In this document: positions 33,244 through 41,292 of the stretch, one piece after another
Layout: every line of letters begins with the position of its first letter
Numbering within the stretch: the stretch's first letter is position 1
Origin: Mannheimia indoligenes
GTDB lineage: Bacteria > Pseudomonadota > Gammaproteobacteria > Enterobacterales > Pasteurellaceae
Direction: 5' to 3'
DNA: 64,000 nt
NCBI RefSeq assembly: GCF_036880405.1
Contig: NZ_JBAJJM010000011.1
Span: 1-64,000 of the forward strand
Notes under the pieces: generated by a model
What the model was told of the DNA's origin: nothing
What the model saw: only the letters and a program-made list of their open reading frames with translations
Database searches by the model: none
Made by a program: the position numbers and the translations under genes

Positions 33244-34146
33244 TTAAAGAGTTAATCCTTGTTTAATGCGATTTTCCGCCCAATATGCTGCACCGATTAA
33301 GCCGGCATCTTGTCCGGATTTTGCATTTTCTAATGCACATTGATAAACAGTAGGCATTTCTGATAAGTAGCCTTGAACAAGTGGCAAATACCCTTCCGCC
33401 AAGCCTACACTACCACCTAAAACAACTTTTTGTATATCTAAACTGATTTTTAAATCTGCAATTAAATTAGCAATTGCTTTTGCAGATTTTTCCACTAATT
33501 CGACCGCTTGTTGATTACCTTGTCTAAAGCGTTCGAATACTTCCTTAGGTGAGCAAGGCTCCGCCCATTTGCTGGATACTGCCTCAATCGCTCTGCCGGC
33601 TGCAATGGCTTCAACACAACCCACACGACCACAACCGCAAACAGGACCGTTTGGATCAGCAAGCGTGTGTCCGATATGACCGGCAATGCCGTTCGGGCCG
33701 GTTTGTAACTCGCCATTTAAAATAATACCGCCGCCCACGCCGGTGGAAACGGTAATAAATACAAAGTTTTTGACCGCTTGTGCATTCTCAAATAAATATT
33801 CCGCACACACCGCTGCTTGTACATCATTTAATAAACCAATTGGCTTATCGGTGTGGCGAGCGATGCTCTCTTTCAGCGGGAACTCAGCTAATCCGCCTAA
33901 GTTTTTCGGGTTCAGAGCGGTGAGTACACCTTGGTTAATAATGCCTGTTGAGGCAACAGAGACAAAATCAAATTGCCCTTGATAACCTTGCACAATCTCG
34001 CCAATCGCTTGGTGTAAACTTGCGGCTTGGTCTTCTTGAGGTCGATCGGTTGGAGTTTGAATTTGCTTACGTTGTTCCACTTGATTGTTGTGAACAATCG
34101 CCGTCGCAATTTTCGTACCACCAATATCTATGGCTAAACAACGCAT
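33244..34146 (-). CDS. nanK: N-acetylmannosamine kinase NanK
   Basis: ROK-family kinase that phosphorylates ManNAc made by NanA. The 300 residues include the phosphate loop DIGGTKIATAI (7-17), the ROK zinc signature CGCGRVGCVEAIAAGRA near residue 177 with catalytic GHIGH just upstream. Two uptake cores lie inside the gene. It is 9 bases after nanE. Confidence 0.95.
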   Translation of the reverse strand: MRCLAIDIGGTKIATAIVHNNQVEQRKQIQTPTDRPQEDQAASLHQAIGEIVQGYQGQFDFVSVASTGIINQGVLTALNPKNLGGLAEFPLKESIARHTDKPIGLLNDVQAAVCAEYLFENAQAVKNFVFITVSTGVGGGIILNGELQTGPNGIAGHIGHTLADPNGPVCGCGRVGCVEAIAAGRAIEAVSSKWAEPCSPKEVFERFRQGNQQAVELVEKSAKAIANLIADLKISLDIQKVVLGGSVGLAEGYLPLVQGYLSEMPTVYQCALENAKSGQDAGLIGAAYWAENRIKQGLTL

Positions 34147-34155
34147 ACGCTACCT

Positions 34156-34845
34156 CTATTTTTGAGCAGATTTCACCGAATCGGCAAACCAGCTAACGAT
34201 GTGTTCTAATCTAGTAAGTGCTGAACCAACGGTTACATAATCAGCACCGATTTCCATCGCTACTTTAGCAAGTTCCGGGGTGTTGTAACGACCTTCTGCC
34301 ATCACATTACAACCTGCGGCTTTTAAATCTTTCACTAATTGATAGTCCGGCTCATCAGGAATAGGTCCGCCTGTATAGCCCGACATTGTACTGCCGACAA
34401 TATCAAAGCCTAATTGTTGGCAAAATAAACCTTCTTCTAGGTTTGAGCAGTCTGCCATCGCTAAACAGCCTTTTTCGTGAATGCGTTTTACCGCATCTTC
34501 GATGCTGACCGGACGTGTGCGGAATGTGCCATCTACGGCAATAATATCGGCACCGGCATCAGCGAGAGCGTCAATATCTTCTAAGAACGGGGTAATACGA
34601 ACGGGTGAATCGGGCAAATCACGTTTTACAATACCGATAATCGGCACATCAACCGCCGCACGAGTGGCTTTTAAATTATCCACGCCCTCAATACGGATGC
34701 CTTTCGCTCCACCAATCACAGAGGCTGCCGCCATTGCGGCAACAATTTCAGGTTTATCCATCGGACCATCGTCCACCGGTTGGCAAGAGGCAATTAGCCC
34801 ATTTTGAATTTTATTTAAAATAGTATCACGAGATAGTTTTGACAT
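34156..34845 (-). CDS. nanE: N-acetylmannosamine-6-phosphate 2-epimerase NanE
   Basis: Converts ManNAc-6-P to GlcNAc-6-P. The start at 34845 (GGAAACG upstream) gives 229 residues forming a TIM barrel. Motifs: ASCQPVDDGPMDKPE near the N terminus, VKRDLPDSPVRITP, and the C-terminal GADYVTVGSALTRLEHI. First gene of the nan run; a CRP-like site lies 117 bases upstream. The sialic acid transporter and nagA/nagB are not in the window. Confidence 0.95.
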   Translation of the reverse strand: MSKLSRDTILNKIQNGLIASCQPVDDGPMDKPEIVAAMAAASVIGGAKGIRIEGVDNLKATRAAVDVPIIGIVKRDLPDSPVRITPFLEDIDALADAGADIIAVDGTFRTRPVSIEDAVKRIHEKGCLAMADCSNLEEGLFCQQLGFDIVGSTMSGYTGGPIPDEPDYQLVKDLKAAGCNVMAEGRYNTPELAKVAMEIGADYVTVGSALTRLEHIVSWFADSVKSAQK

Positions 34846-34961
34846 AACGTTTCCTTTTTTAGATTTCAAAAGGTAGTCAATGGACTAGATTTTGGTGTGA
34901 AGAAATACTCCAAACAATTATACTTTAATAAATATTTACTACAAATAGAAAAGTAGAAAAA

Positions 34962-34977
34962 TGTGAGATAGGTCGCA
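34962..34977. promoter_or_regulatory. Probable CRP site upstream of nanE
   Basis: TGTGA-GATAGG-TCGCA differs from the consensus at one position. It lies 117 bases upstream of the nanE start. In Haemophilus influenzae the nan genes are under CRP and SiaR; the CRP part is supported here. Confidence 0.65.
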
Positions 34978-35012
34978 TTTTTGATAAAAAGTGAGTGATA
35001 TGTAGAAACGAA

Positions 35013-35038
35013 AAAAGCCGTTATTGCTAACGGCTTTT
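35013..35038 (-). terminator. Terminator after tRNA-Sec
   Basis: Arms AAAAGCCGTTA and TAACGGCTTTT with a 4-base loop, six bases beyond the 3' end of selC on the minus strand. Confidence 0.82.
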
Positions 35039-35044
35039 AGAATT

Positions 35045-35139
35045 TGGCGGAAGTGAATGGGAGTCGAACCCACCCGAGAACGCTGGCGTCCTCAACAGGA
35101 TTTGAAATCCTGCCACCTCACCGGAGATGACGCACTTCC
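35045..35139 (-). tRNA. selC: tRNA-Sec (anticodon TCA)
   Basis: A 95-base gene, the length typical of bacterial selC, with an 8-base-pair acceptor stem (GGAAGTG...CACTTCC plus next pair), a long variable arm and encoded CCA. The anticodon is TCA (plus-strand tga at 35103-35105) in the loop TTTCAAA. The T arm reads GGTTCGACTCC. It closely resembles Escherichia coli selC and is divergent from selA, 67 bases away. Confidence 0.95.
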
Positions 35140-35206
35140 GAATGTGTAGCAATATTCTACTTTATTTATTAGAATTATCCAATCTATTCTCAACAGAAAA
35201 AAGACT

Positions 35207-36586
35207 ATGCAGCAACTATTTCGCCAAATTCCGTCTATAGACTATCTCTTAAAGCAACCGCAAGCGGTCGAATTATGCCAAAAATTTACACATTCTACGG
35301 TGGTGGAACAATCACGCCTGCTGATTGAACAGGCTCGGCAATTTATTGTTAATCATCACGCTGTTCCCTCTTTTATTTCTGATGAAAATGAATTTTTTAC
35401 TTGCTTGGCACAGCAACTTCAAGCATTGAGTGAAGTAAAAATTCAAACCGTCTTTAACCTTACCGGCACGGTGTTGCATACGAATTTAGGGCGTGGATTA
35501 TGGTCGGAAAAAGCGGTTAATGCAGCAACCAACGCGATGCGAAATAATGTAGCGTTAGAGTTTGATATTTCGGAGGGCAAACGCTCGCATCGTGATAATT
35601 ATATTTCTGAGTTAATGCAAAAGCTCACGGGTGCTGAGGCGGCTTGCGTAGTAAATAATAATGCCGCAGCGGTGTTGTTAATGCTTGCCACTTTTGCTCA
35701 AGGTAAAGAGGTGATTGTTTCCCGTGGCGAATTGGTGGAAATTGGCGGAGCATTTCGCATTCCTGATATTATGGCTCAAGCGGGCTGTAAGTTGGTGGAA
35801 GTCGGTACAACCAATCGAACCCATTTGAAAGATTATCGTAATGCGATCACCGAAAATACCGCCTTTTTGATGAAAGTTCACGCCAGTAATTATCATATTG
35901 AAGGCTTTACCAGCTCGGTGTCGGAAGAAGAATTAGTGGCGTTAGGCAAAGAGTTTAACTTACCTGTGATTAGCGATTTAGGCAGCGGCTCGCTAACCGA
36001 TATGCGAGCATTAAATTTACCTGCTGAACCAATGGTGCAGCAAAAAGTAGCAGCAGGCGTGAGCTTGGTTTCGTTCTCGGGCGATAAATTATTAGGCGGC
36101 CCACAAGCTGGCATTATTGTGGGGAGCAAAGCGATGATCGAACAATTGCAACAACACCCATTAAAACGGGTACTACGTTGCGATAAAGTGATCTTATCTG
36201 CTCTTGAAGCAACACTCCGCCACTATTTATTCCCTGAAAAAATCACACAAGATTTACCGACCTTAAACTTACTCAGCCAATCGATCGAAGTGCTACAACG
36301 TAAAGCCGAACGACTAAAAGAGGCATTAAGCAAGCGGTTAAATTCCACTTATATTTTGCAAATTGAACCCAGCATCGCACAAATCGGCAGTGGTGCGTTA
36401 CCGTCTGAAACCTTACCTTCGGTAGCGGTAACCATTTCCGCCGAAAAACAGAGTGATTTACTGGTATTAGAAAAACAATTTAAAACCTTCCCAAGCCCGA
36501 TTATCGGCAGATTTTCAGCCCAAAAATTTTGGTTGGATTTAAGATCGGTGGCGGAGTTTGAAAAATTGATTGAGATGTTGGGGTGA
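35207..36586 (+). CDS. selA: L-seryl-tRNA(Sec) selenium transferase SelA
   Basis: PLP enzyme that converts seryl-tRNA(Sec) to selenocysteyl-tRNA. The 459 residues include NLTGTVLHTNLGRG near residue 84, SEGKRSHRD, and the PLP lysine K294 in SFSGDKLLGGPQAG. An uptake core encodes QAVEL at residues 19-23. It sits beside selC, but selB lies 1.5 kb downstream instead of adjacent. A hairpin (36591-36616) ends it. Confidence 0.96.
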   Translation: MQQLFRQIPSIDYLLKQPQAVELCQKFTHSTVVEQSRLLIEQARQFIVNHHAVPSFISDENEFFTCLAQQLQALSEVKIQTVFNLTGTVLHTNLGRGLWSEKAVNAATNAMRNNVALEFDISEGKRSHRDNYISELMQKLTGAEAACVVNNNAAAVLLMLATFAQGKEVIVSRGELVEIGGAFRIPDIMAQAGCKLVEVGTTNRTHLKDYRNAITENTAFLMKVHASNYHIEGFTSSVSEEELVALGKEFNLPVISDLGSGSLTDMRALNLPAEPMVQQKVAAGVSLVSFSGDKLLGGPQAGIIVGSKAMIEQLQQHPLKRVLRCDKVILSALEATLRHYLFPEKITQDLPTLNLLSQSIEVLQRKAERLKEALSKRLNSTYILQIEPSIAQIGSGALPSETLPSVAVTISAEKQSDLLVLEKQFKTFPSPIIGRFSAQKFWLDLRSVAEFEKLIEMLG

Positions 36587-36590
36587 AAAA

Positions 36591-36616
36591 AGGGAGCAAA
36601 TTCGCTCCCTAATTTT
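36591..36616. terminator. Terminator after selA
   Basis: Arms AGGGAGC and GCTCCCT with a 6-base loop, between selA and the convergent lipoprotein gene; A and T runs flank it. Confidence 0.78.
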
Positions 36617-37062
36617 TATTTGTCGCCACATTCAAAAATTTCGGCTTTAACTAAATAACTACTAACATACTGGCTATCTATTGTTTGATCTTTACATACA
36701 ACTCCTGTAGAGCAGAATGCAACTTCAGAAACAATTTTTAAAACGGTTCTTTTCTTAGAATTTCCTACAACATCGACAGCATTATTACGTAAATCATTCA
36801 TTGCTCCATCTCTCATAACAGATAAAGAATTCCCTACTAACCTTACTCCTCCCGCAATAGGAGGAACTCCATCAGAAGGAGGAATGTCATCTTTACCTTC
36901 AATTTCACCTAACACTTTACAACCATAAGGAGTTGTTCTCACTGTTGAAATACCTTTAGCATTTTCATTTAGTTGTTTAGGTACAAAATCTTTAGTAGCA
37001 CAACCTGCTAGTAATACAGATAATCCTAATAATGTACTTAGGTTTAAGAGTTTCTTTTTCAT
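36616..37062 (-). CDS. Small lipoprotein (DUF4156/RcsF-like)
   Basis: 148 residues with a lipoprotein signal peptide ending LAGC (Cys21). The mature domain has the pattern YGCKVLGEIEG, then DGAMNDLRNNAVDVVGN, seen in small outer-membrane lipoproteins of the DUF4156/RcsF-like type. Further Cys residues could form disulfides. It is in the selA-selB interval, convergent with selA and divergent from the XRE regulator. Function unknown. Confidence 0.65.
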   Translation of the reverse strand: MKKKLLNLSTLLGLSVLLAGCATKDFVPKQLNENAKGISTVRTTPYGCKVLGEIEGKDDIPPSDGVPPIAGGVRLVGNSLSVMRDGAMNDLRNNAVDVVGNSKKRTVLKIVSEVAFCSTGVVCKDQTIDSQYVSSYLVKAEIFECGDK

Positions 37063-37112
37063 TTGAGTTTCTTCCTTATTAAGCAGAATTTATATAATTA
37101 TAGATCTAAATA

Positions 37113-37177
37113 GTTGATTTTATCAACATAATAAGTTGTTTTTAAAACAACTTTTTAAATCCTGTTACTTACGTAAG
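37113..37177. promoter_or_regulatory. Three palindromes upstream of the XRE regulator
   Basis: GTTGA-TTTTA-TCAAC (37113-37127), a 21-base perfect inverted repeat with arms AAGTTGTTTT / AAAACAACTT (37133-37153), and CTTACGTAAG (37168-37177). The first two share GTTG/CAAC arms and lie between the lipoprotein and regulator starts; they are likely operators for the XRE protein. This is inferred from symmetry and position. Confidence 0.5.
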
Positions 37178-37217
37178 ATTTTTTATTCACTAACTACCTC
37201 AATACTAAGGGGTAGAT

Positions 37218-37562
37218 ATGGGTGTAGATAAAACAATTTTTTCAAAACAACTTGGTGTAAATATTGCAAAATATAGACAAGCATTGGGTTTAACCCAGGA
37301 ACAATTAGCTGAAAAATTAGATTTGGGAAATGAAGCAATATCAAGAATTGAGCGTGGAGTTGCGATGCCTAGCTTGATGAGACTGTTTGAATTTTCTAAG
37401 GTTTTCCATTGTAATGTTGCAGATTTATTATATGAAGGTTCAACTCAAAAAGATGATATTGAACATATCGCATTATTATTAAAAGATCTTTCGGATAATG
37501 ATCGTCAATTTTCAATCAAAATGTTGGAGCAATTAGTTATTCACCTAAAAACCAAGCCTTGA
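37218..37562 (+). CDS. XRE-family transcriptional regulator
   Basis: 114 residues: an N-terminal helix-turn-helix (about 14-68, with LTQEQLAEKLDLGNEAISRIERG) and a short C-terminal helical region. The stop is followed 54 bases later by the antitoxin gene in the same direction. Such regulators control small mobile or toxin-antitoxin modules; the target here is unknown. GGGGTAG precedes the ATG. Confidence 0.82.
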   Translation: MGVDKTIFSKQLGVNIAKYRQALGLTQEQLAEKLDLGNEAISRIERGVAMPSLMRLFEFSKVFHCNVADLLYEGSTQKDDIEHIALLLKDLSDNDRQFSIKMLEQLVIHLKTKP

Positions 37563-37615
37563 ACTTTACCCAAATACGGCTAGAATGTTTAAATCAAATA
37601 GTGGAGGGAAATAAT

Positions 37616-37786
37616 ATGGATCTCACTTTATCAGCTGATTTGCAGACATTAGAGAAACAAAAGCATTTCTATACAGATGATGAGCTTGATTTGTTATCCA
37701 AATTGGAAAAAGGTTTGGTTGAAACCAAATCACACGATCAAGTAATGGAAGATTTGCGTAAAAAATTAGGGTTATCTGAAAAATGA
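37616..37786 (+). CDS. Short antitoxin-like protein (RelB/StbD-type partner)
   Basis: 56 residues. The start at 37616 follows GGAGGG; a longer reading from 37559 overlaps the regulator and is not favoured. The sequence (ADLQTLEKQKHFYTDDELDL) is acidic and helical, and it lacks a DNA-binding segment. It overlaps the next gene by 4 bases (ATGA), the usual coupling of antitoxin and toxin. The XRE gene upstream might supply the DNA-binding role. Confidence 0.68.
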   Translation: MDLTLSADLQTLEKQKHFYTDDELDLLSKLEKGLVETKSHDQVMEDLRKKLGLSEK

Positions 37787-38070
37787 TGAAGTTTGATTAC
37801 AATATCGTTTGGTTGATACAAGCCGAAAGAAAATTGTTTAATCAAGCGGATTATATTTTACAACAATCCCATAACCCGATTATTGCTGAGCAATTTTACG
37901 ATGCAATAAAAAGTGAAGTGGATAAACTTTCCTATACGGCTGATGTTTATCGACTTCGTAAGAAAAAAGAAATTCCCATTTTAAATGGTAAATATCAAGT
38001 AAAATTCCTGATTGGTCAGGAAAACATCTATATAGTAGATTTTAAATCTGCTCGTCAAAACAGTTACTGA
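37783..38070 (+). CDS. RelE/ParE-family toxin
   Basis: 95 residues with the RelE/ParE pattern: WLIQAERKLFNQADYILQQ helix, then AEQFYDAIKSEVDKLSY, and the C-terminal beta sheet KYQVKFLIGQENIYIVDF. A second ATG three bases in is also possible as the start. The stop is 20 bases before selB. The exact activity (mRNA cleavage or gyrase poisoning) cannot be read from the sequence. Confidence 0.75.
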   Translation: MMKFDYNIVWLIQAERKLFNQADYILQQSHNPIIAEQFYDAIKSEVDKLSYTADVYRLRKKKEIPILNGKYQVKFLIGQENIYIVDFKSARQNSY

Positions 38071-38089
38071 TTTTATACAAGGACTTCCA

Positions 38090-39946
38090 ATGATCATCTG
38101 CACAGCAGGGCACGTCGATCACGGCAAAACCTCTCTTTTACAAGCCTTAACCGGCACAGATACAACCCATCTTCCCGAAGAACAAAAAAGGGGGCTGACC
38201 ATTGATTTGGGTTATGCCTATTTGCCCGTTGAAAATGATATTTTAGGCTTTATTGATGTGCCGGGGCATCAGCGTTTTTTATCCAATATGTTGGCAGGTT
38301 TGGGCGGTATTAACCACGCATTATTGGTTATTTCTGCCGAAGAAGGCATTAAACCGCAAACGGAAGAGCATTTGGATATTTTACGTTTGTTGAATTTCCA
38401 ACATATTATGGTCGTAATTACCAAAGCAGATCGGGTTCAGCCTGAGCAAATTTCAGCTCTTGTTGAGAAGATCAAAACGCAATATCCGTTTTTGGCGGAA
38501 TCAAAAACGTTTATTACTTCAGCGAAAACCGCACAAGGTATTGATGAATTAAAAACGCATTTAATTCAGCTTAATCAGAAAAATCACCAAATAAATAAGC
38601 CGTTCCGTTATGCGATTGACCGTGTATTTAATGTGAAAGGAGCGGGCTTGGTGGTAACAGGTACAACGGTGGCAGGCAAAGTTAGCGTTGGCTCTGAGTT
38701 GTTTTTGTCGAACGGTAAAAAAGTGCGTGTGAAAGCCATTCACGCCCAAAATACACCTTCGGAAATGGGAGTAGCAGGACAACGCTTGGCGTTAAATATT
38801 GCAAACGTGGAAAAAGAAGAAATCAAGCGTGGCGATTGGATTACCGAGCTTGAGCCGAAATTTGCCACCGACCGTATTACGGTTTTACTTACGGCAAATC
38901 AAGCCTTAAAAGAGAATAGCATTGTTCATTTGTACCACTTCGCCTCGCACATTACAGGCAAACTCAATTTGCTTGAGGGCAAACAAGCGGTCAAAAATCA
39001 GCAATATTTTGCAGAAGTGATTTTAGACGAGCCATTGCATATTGCGGTAAATGATAAGTTGATTATCCGCAGTGGCGATGACAGCCAAACTTTAGCGGGG
39101 GCGGAAGTGTTGGAAATCCACTCGCCGAAACGTCATAAACGCACGGATGAGCGTTTAGCATTGGTAAAAAATTTAGCAAAAACGACCGCTTGTAATGATT
39201 TTTCGGCACGCATTGATCTTTATCTGCAAAACAGAGCAATGGATTTGCCGTTACTATTATGGGCGGAGCAATGTTTTGCTGAAGATATTGCAAAACTTGG
39301 CTTTGATGTTTCTTCAAAATGGTTATTCAATGCCGATTTTAAAGCCCAAGCTCAGCAACGAGTGTTGGAAAAAATGGCGGAATATCATCAGCAGCACCAA
39401 GATCAAATCGGTGTAACCAAAGCCCGTTTATATCGCATTGCGTTATTGGATTTGCCTGAACATTTGGCTAATCAATTTATTGATGATTTGGTGGAGCAAA
39501 AAGTCTTGGCAAATAGCCGAGGTTGGTTGCACTTGCCTGAACATCGCATTGAGTTTAATGCGAGCGAATTGCAAATTTGGCAACAAATTCGACCGCTTTT
39601 TGAAGCAACTAATCAAGCACTTTGGGTGCGAGATATTGCGAGCTCGCTCTCTATTGATGAAACCCAAATGCGTAATCTTCTGTATAAAGCAGGCAAGTTA
39701 GGTTATTTGATCCCGATTGTGAAAGACCGCTTCTTATTAAGTGAGCAAATTAGCGAATTTGCCGCATTGATTAAGAAATTTATAGCGGAAAATGGCTCGA
39801 TTTCGGTGAATCAATTGCGTGATGAGTTAAGTTATGGGCGAAAATTAACAGTTCAGTTAATTGAATATTTCGACCGTTCCGGTTTTTTGAGACGCAAAGG
39901 TGATGTACATTTGTTACGAGATTGTGAAACTTTTGCATCAAATTAA
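38090..39946 (+). CDS. selB: Selenocysteine-specific elongation factor SelB
   Basis: Brings selenocysteyl-tRNA to UGA codons with a SECIS element. The 618 residues have the GTPase P-loop AGHVDHGKTSLLQALTG (6-22), G3 DVPGHQRF, G4 TKAD, EF-Tu-like domains II/III and C-terminal winged helices that bind SECIS RNA. An uptake core encodes TTAC in the linker between them (near residue 366). It is preceded by the toxin gene rather than selA. Confidence 0.95.
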   Translation: MIICTAGHVDHGKTSLLQALTGTDTTHLPEEQKRGLTIDLGYAYLPVENDILGFIDVPGHQRFLSNMLAGLGGINHALLVISAEEGIKPQTEEHLDILRLLNFQHIMVVITKADRVQPEQISALVEKIKTQYPFLAESKTFITSAKTAQGIDELKTHLIQLNQKNHQINKPFRYAIDRVFNVKGAGLVVTGTTVAGKVSVGSELFLSNGKKVRVKAIHAQNTPSEMGVAGQRLALNIANVEKEEIKRGDWITELEPKFATDRITVLLTANQALKENSIVHLYHFASHITGKLNLLEGKQAVKNQQYFAEVILDEPLHIAVNDKLIIRSGDDSQTLAGAEVLEIHSPKRHKRTDERLALVKNLAKTTACNDFSARIDLYLQNRAMDLPLLLWAEQCFAEDIAKLGFDVSSKWLFNADFKAQAQQRVLEKMAEYHQQHQDQIGVTKARLYRIALLDLPEHLANQFIDDLVEQKVLANSRGWLHLPEHRIEFNASELQIWQQIRPLFEATNQALWVRDIASSLSIDETQMRNLLYKAGKLGYLIPIVKDRFLLSEQISEFAALIKKFIAENGSISVNQLRDELSYGRKLTVQLIEYFDRSGFLRRKGDVHLLRDCETFASN

Positions 39947-40124
39947 TTCAGAATAGAATTTTTTATTATTAAAAATAAATTTACTAATTTAAAAATCTAT
40001 GTTAAAACTCAAAATCCAAGAGGCAAATGCAACTCAAAGAAGTTTCGTATCTCTTATGGTGTTTGGAGCGGTGGCTCAAAAACAAAAATTCTTATTTTCC
40101 CTCTTAATATTTAGGAGCTAAAAA

Positions 40125-41087
40125 ATGAAAAAATTAGTCAAACTTTCTTTCCTTGCAAGCCTTGTGATGGGAACAGCTTCAGTTCAAGCTGCTGAAACAT
40201 TTGTAACTATCGGTACAGGTGGTCAAACCGGGGTTTATTATGTTGTGGGTCAATCAATCTGCCAATTAGTAAACCGTGATTCAGCGAAAACAGGTTTAAA
40301 ATGTAATGCACCTTCAACCGGAGCTTCGGTTGCAAACCTAAACTCAATTGCAGCGAAAGAAATGGATATGGGTATTGCACAATCAGATTGGCAATATCAC
40401 GCATATAATGGCTCAAGCTCATTTGAAGGTAAGAAAAACGATAAGATCCGTGCTATTTTCTCACTTCACCCTGAACCATTCACCGTAATGGCTCGTACTG
40501 ATGCGAATATCAAATCTTTCGATGATTTAAAAGCAAAACGTGTAAACGTGGGTGATCCTGGTTCCGGCACTCGTGCAACAATGAATGTTATCTTAGCTGC
40601 AAAAGGTTGGACGGATAAAGATTTCAAAGTGGCTTCTGAGTTAAAACCGGCTGAAATGGCATCGGTAATGTGTGATAACAACTTAGATGCAATCACTTAT
40701 AACGTAGGTCATCCGAATGGTGCGTTAAAAGAAGCAGCAGCATCTTGTGATGCAAAATTAGTACCGGTAACTGGTCCTGAAATCGATAAATTAGTGGCAG
40801 ATCACTCATACTATGCAAAAGCAACTATTCCGGGCGGTTTATATAAAGGTTCTGATGAGCCAACAGAAACCTTCGGTGTGTATGCAACCTTAGTAACTTC
40901 TGCCGATGTTGATGCAGATAAAGTGTATAACGTAACTAAAGCGGTATTTGATAACTTCGACCGTTTTAAACGTTTACACCCTGCGTTTGAAAATTTAAAA
41001 CAAGAAGAAATGATTAAAAATGCACTTTCTGCTCCGTTACACGAAGGGGCTGTGCGTTACTACAAAGAGAAAGGTTGGATTAAATAG
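40125..41087 (+). CDS. TAXI-family TRAP transporter substrate-binding protein
   Basis: 320 residues, the periplasmic receptor of a TRAP transporter. A signal peptide (about 1-22, cut after VQA) is followed by the family opening FVTIGTGGQTGVYYVVGQSI. The later DPGSGTRATMNV block and C-terminal YYKEKGWIK are typical of TAXI proteins, whose known ligands are few (for example glutamate or 2-oxoglutarate). AGGAGC precedes the ATG. A terminator hairpin then separates it from the permease gene. Confidence 0.92.
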   Translation: MKKLVKLSFLASLVMGTASVQAAETFVTIGTGGQTGVYYVVGQSICQLVNRDSAKTGLKCNAPSTGASVANLNSIAAKEMDMGIAQSDWQYHAYNGSSSFEGKKNDKIRAIFSLHPEPFTVMARTDANIKSFDDLKAKRVNVGDPGSGTRATMNVILAAKGWTDKDFKVASELKPAEMASVMCDNNLDAITYNVGHPNGALKEAAASCDAKLVPVTGPEIDKLVADHSYYAKATIPGGLYKGSDEPTETFGVYATLVTSADVDADKVYNVTKAVFDNFDRFKRLHPAFENLKQEEMIKNALSAPLHEGAVRYYKEKGWIK

Positions 41088-41116
41088 TCCACTTTTATCT
41101 TAGATTTATGCGTAAT

Positions 41117-41145
41117 CAGCACGTTTTTTGGCGTGCTGGTTTTTT
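41117..41145 (+). terminator. Terminator between receptor and permease
   Basis: Arms CAGCACG and CGTGCTG with a U run after, starting 30 bases beyond the receptor gene. It could lower permease expression relative to the receptor. Confidence 0.7.
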
Positions 41146-41217
41146 GCGTTTATAAGGCTGTTGATAATTTATCGATTTTTCCTTTTGATCTATAAGTTAT
41201 CCATAGTATTTTGTTTA

Positions 41218-41275
41218 GCAAGCGGTGGTTTTTTCGAGAAAATTTGCAAATTTTTTATCAAATATGACCGCTTGT
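41218..41275. repeat. Inverted uptake-sequence pair before the TRAP permease
   Basis: GCAAGCGGT at 41218-41226 and ACCGCTTGT at 41267-41275, directly upstream of the permease start (41293). The second copy overlaps the leader. Confidence 0.75.
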
Positions 41276-41292
41276 CTTTTTGAGGAATTATT

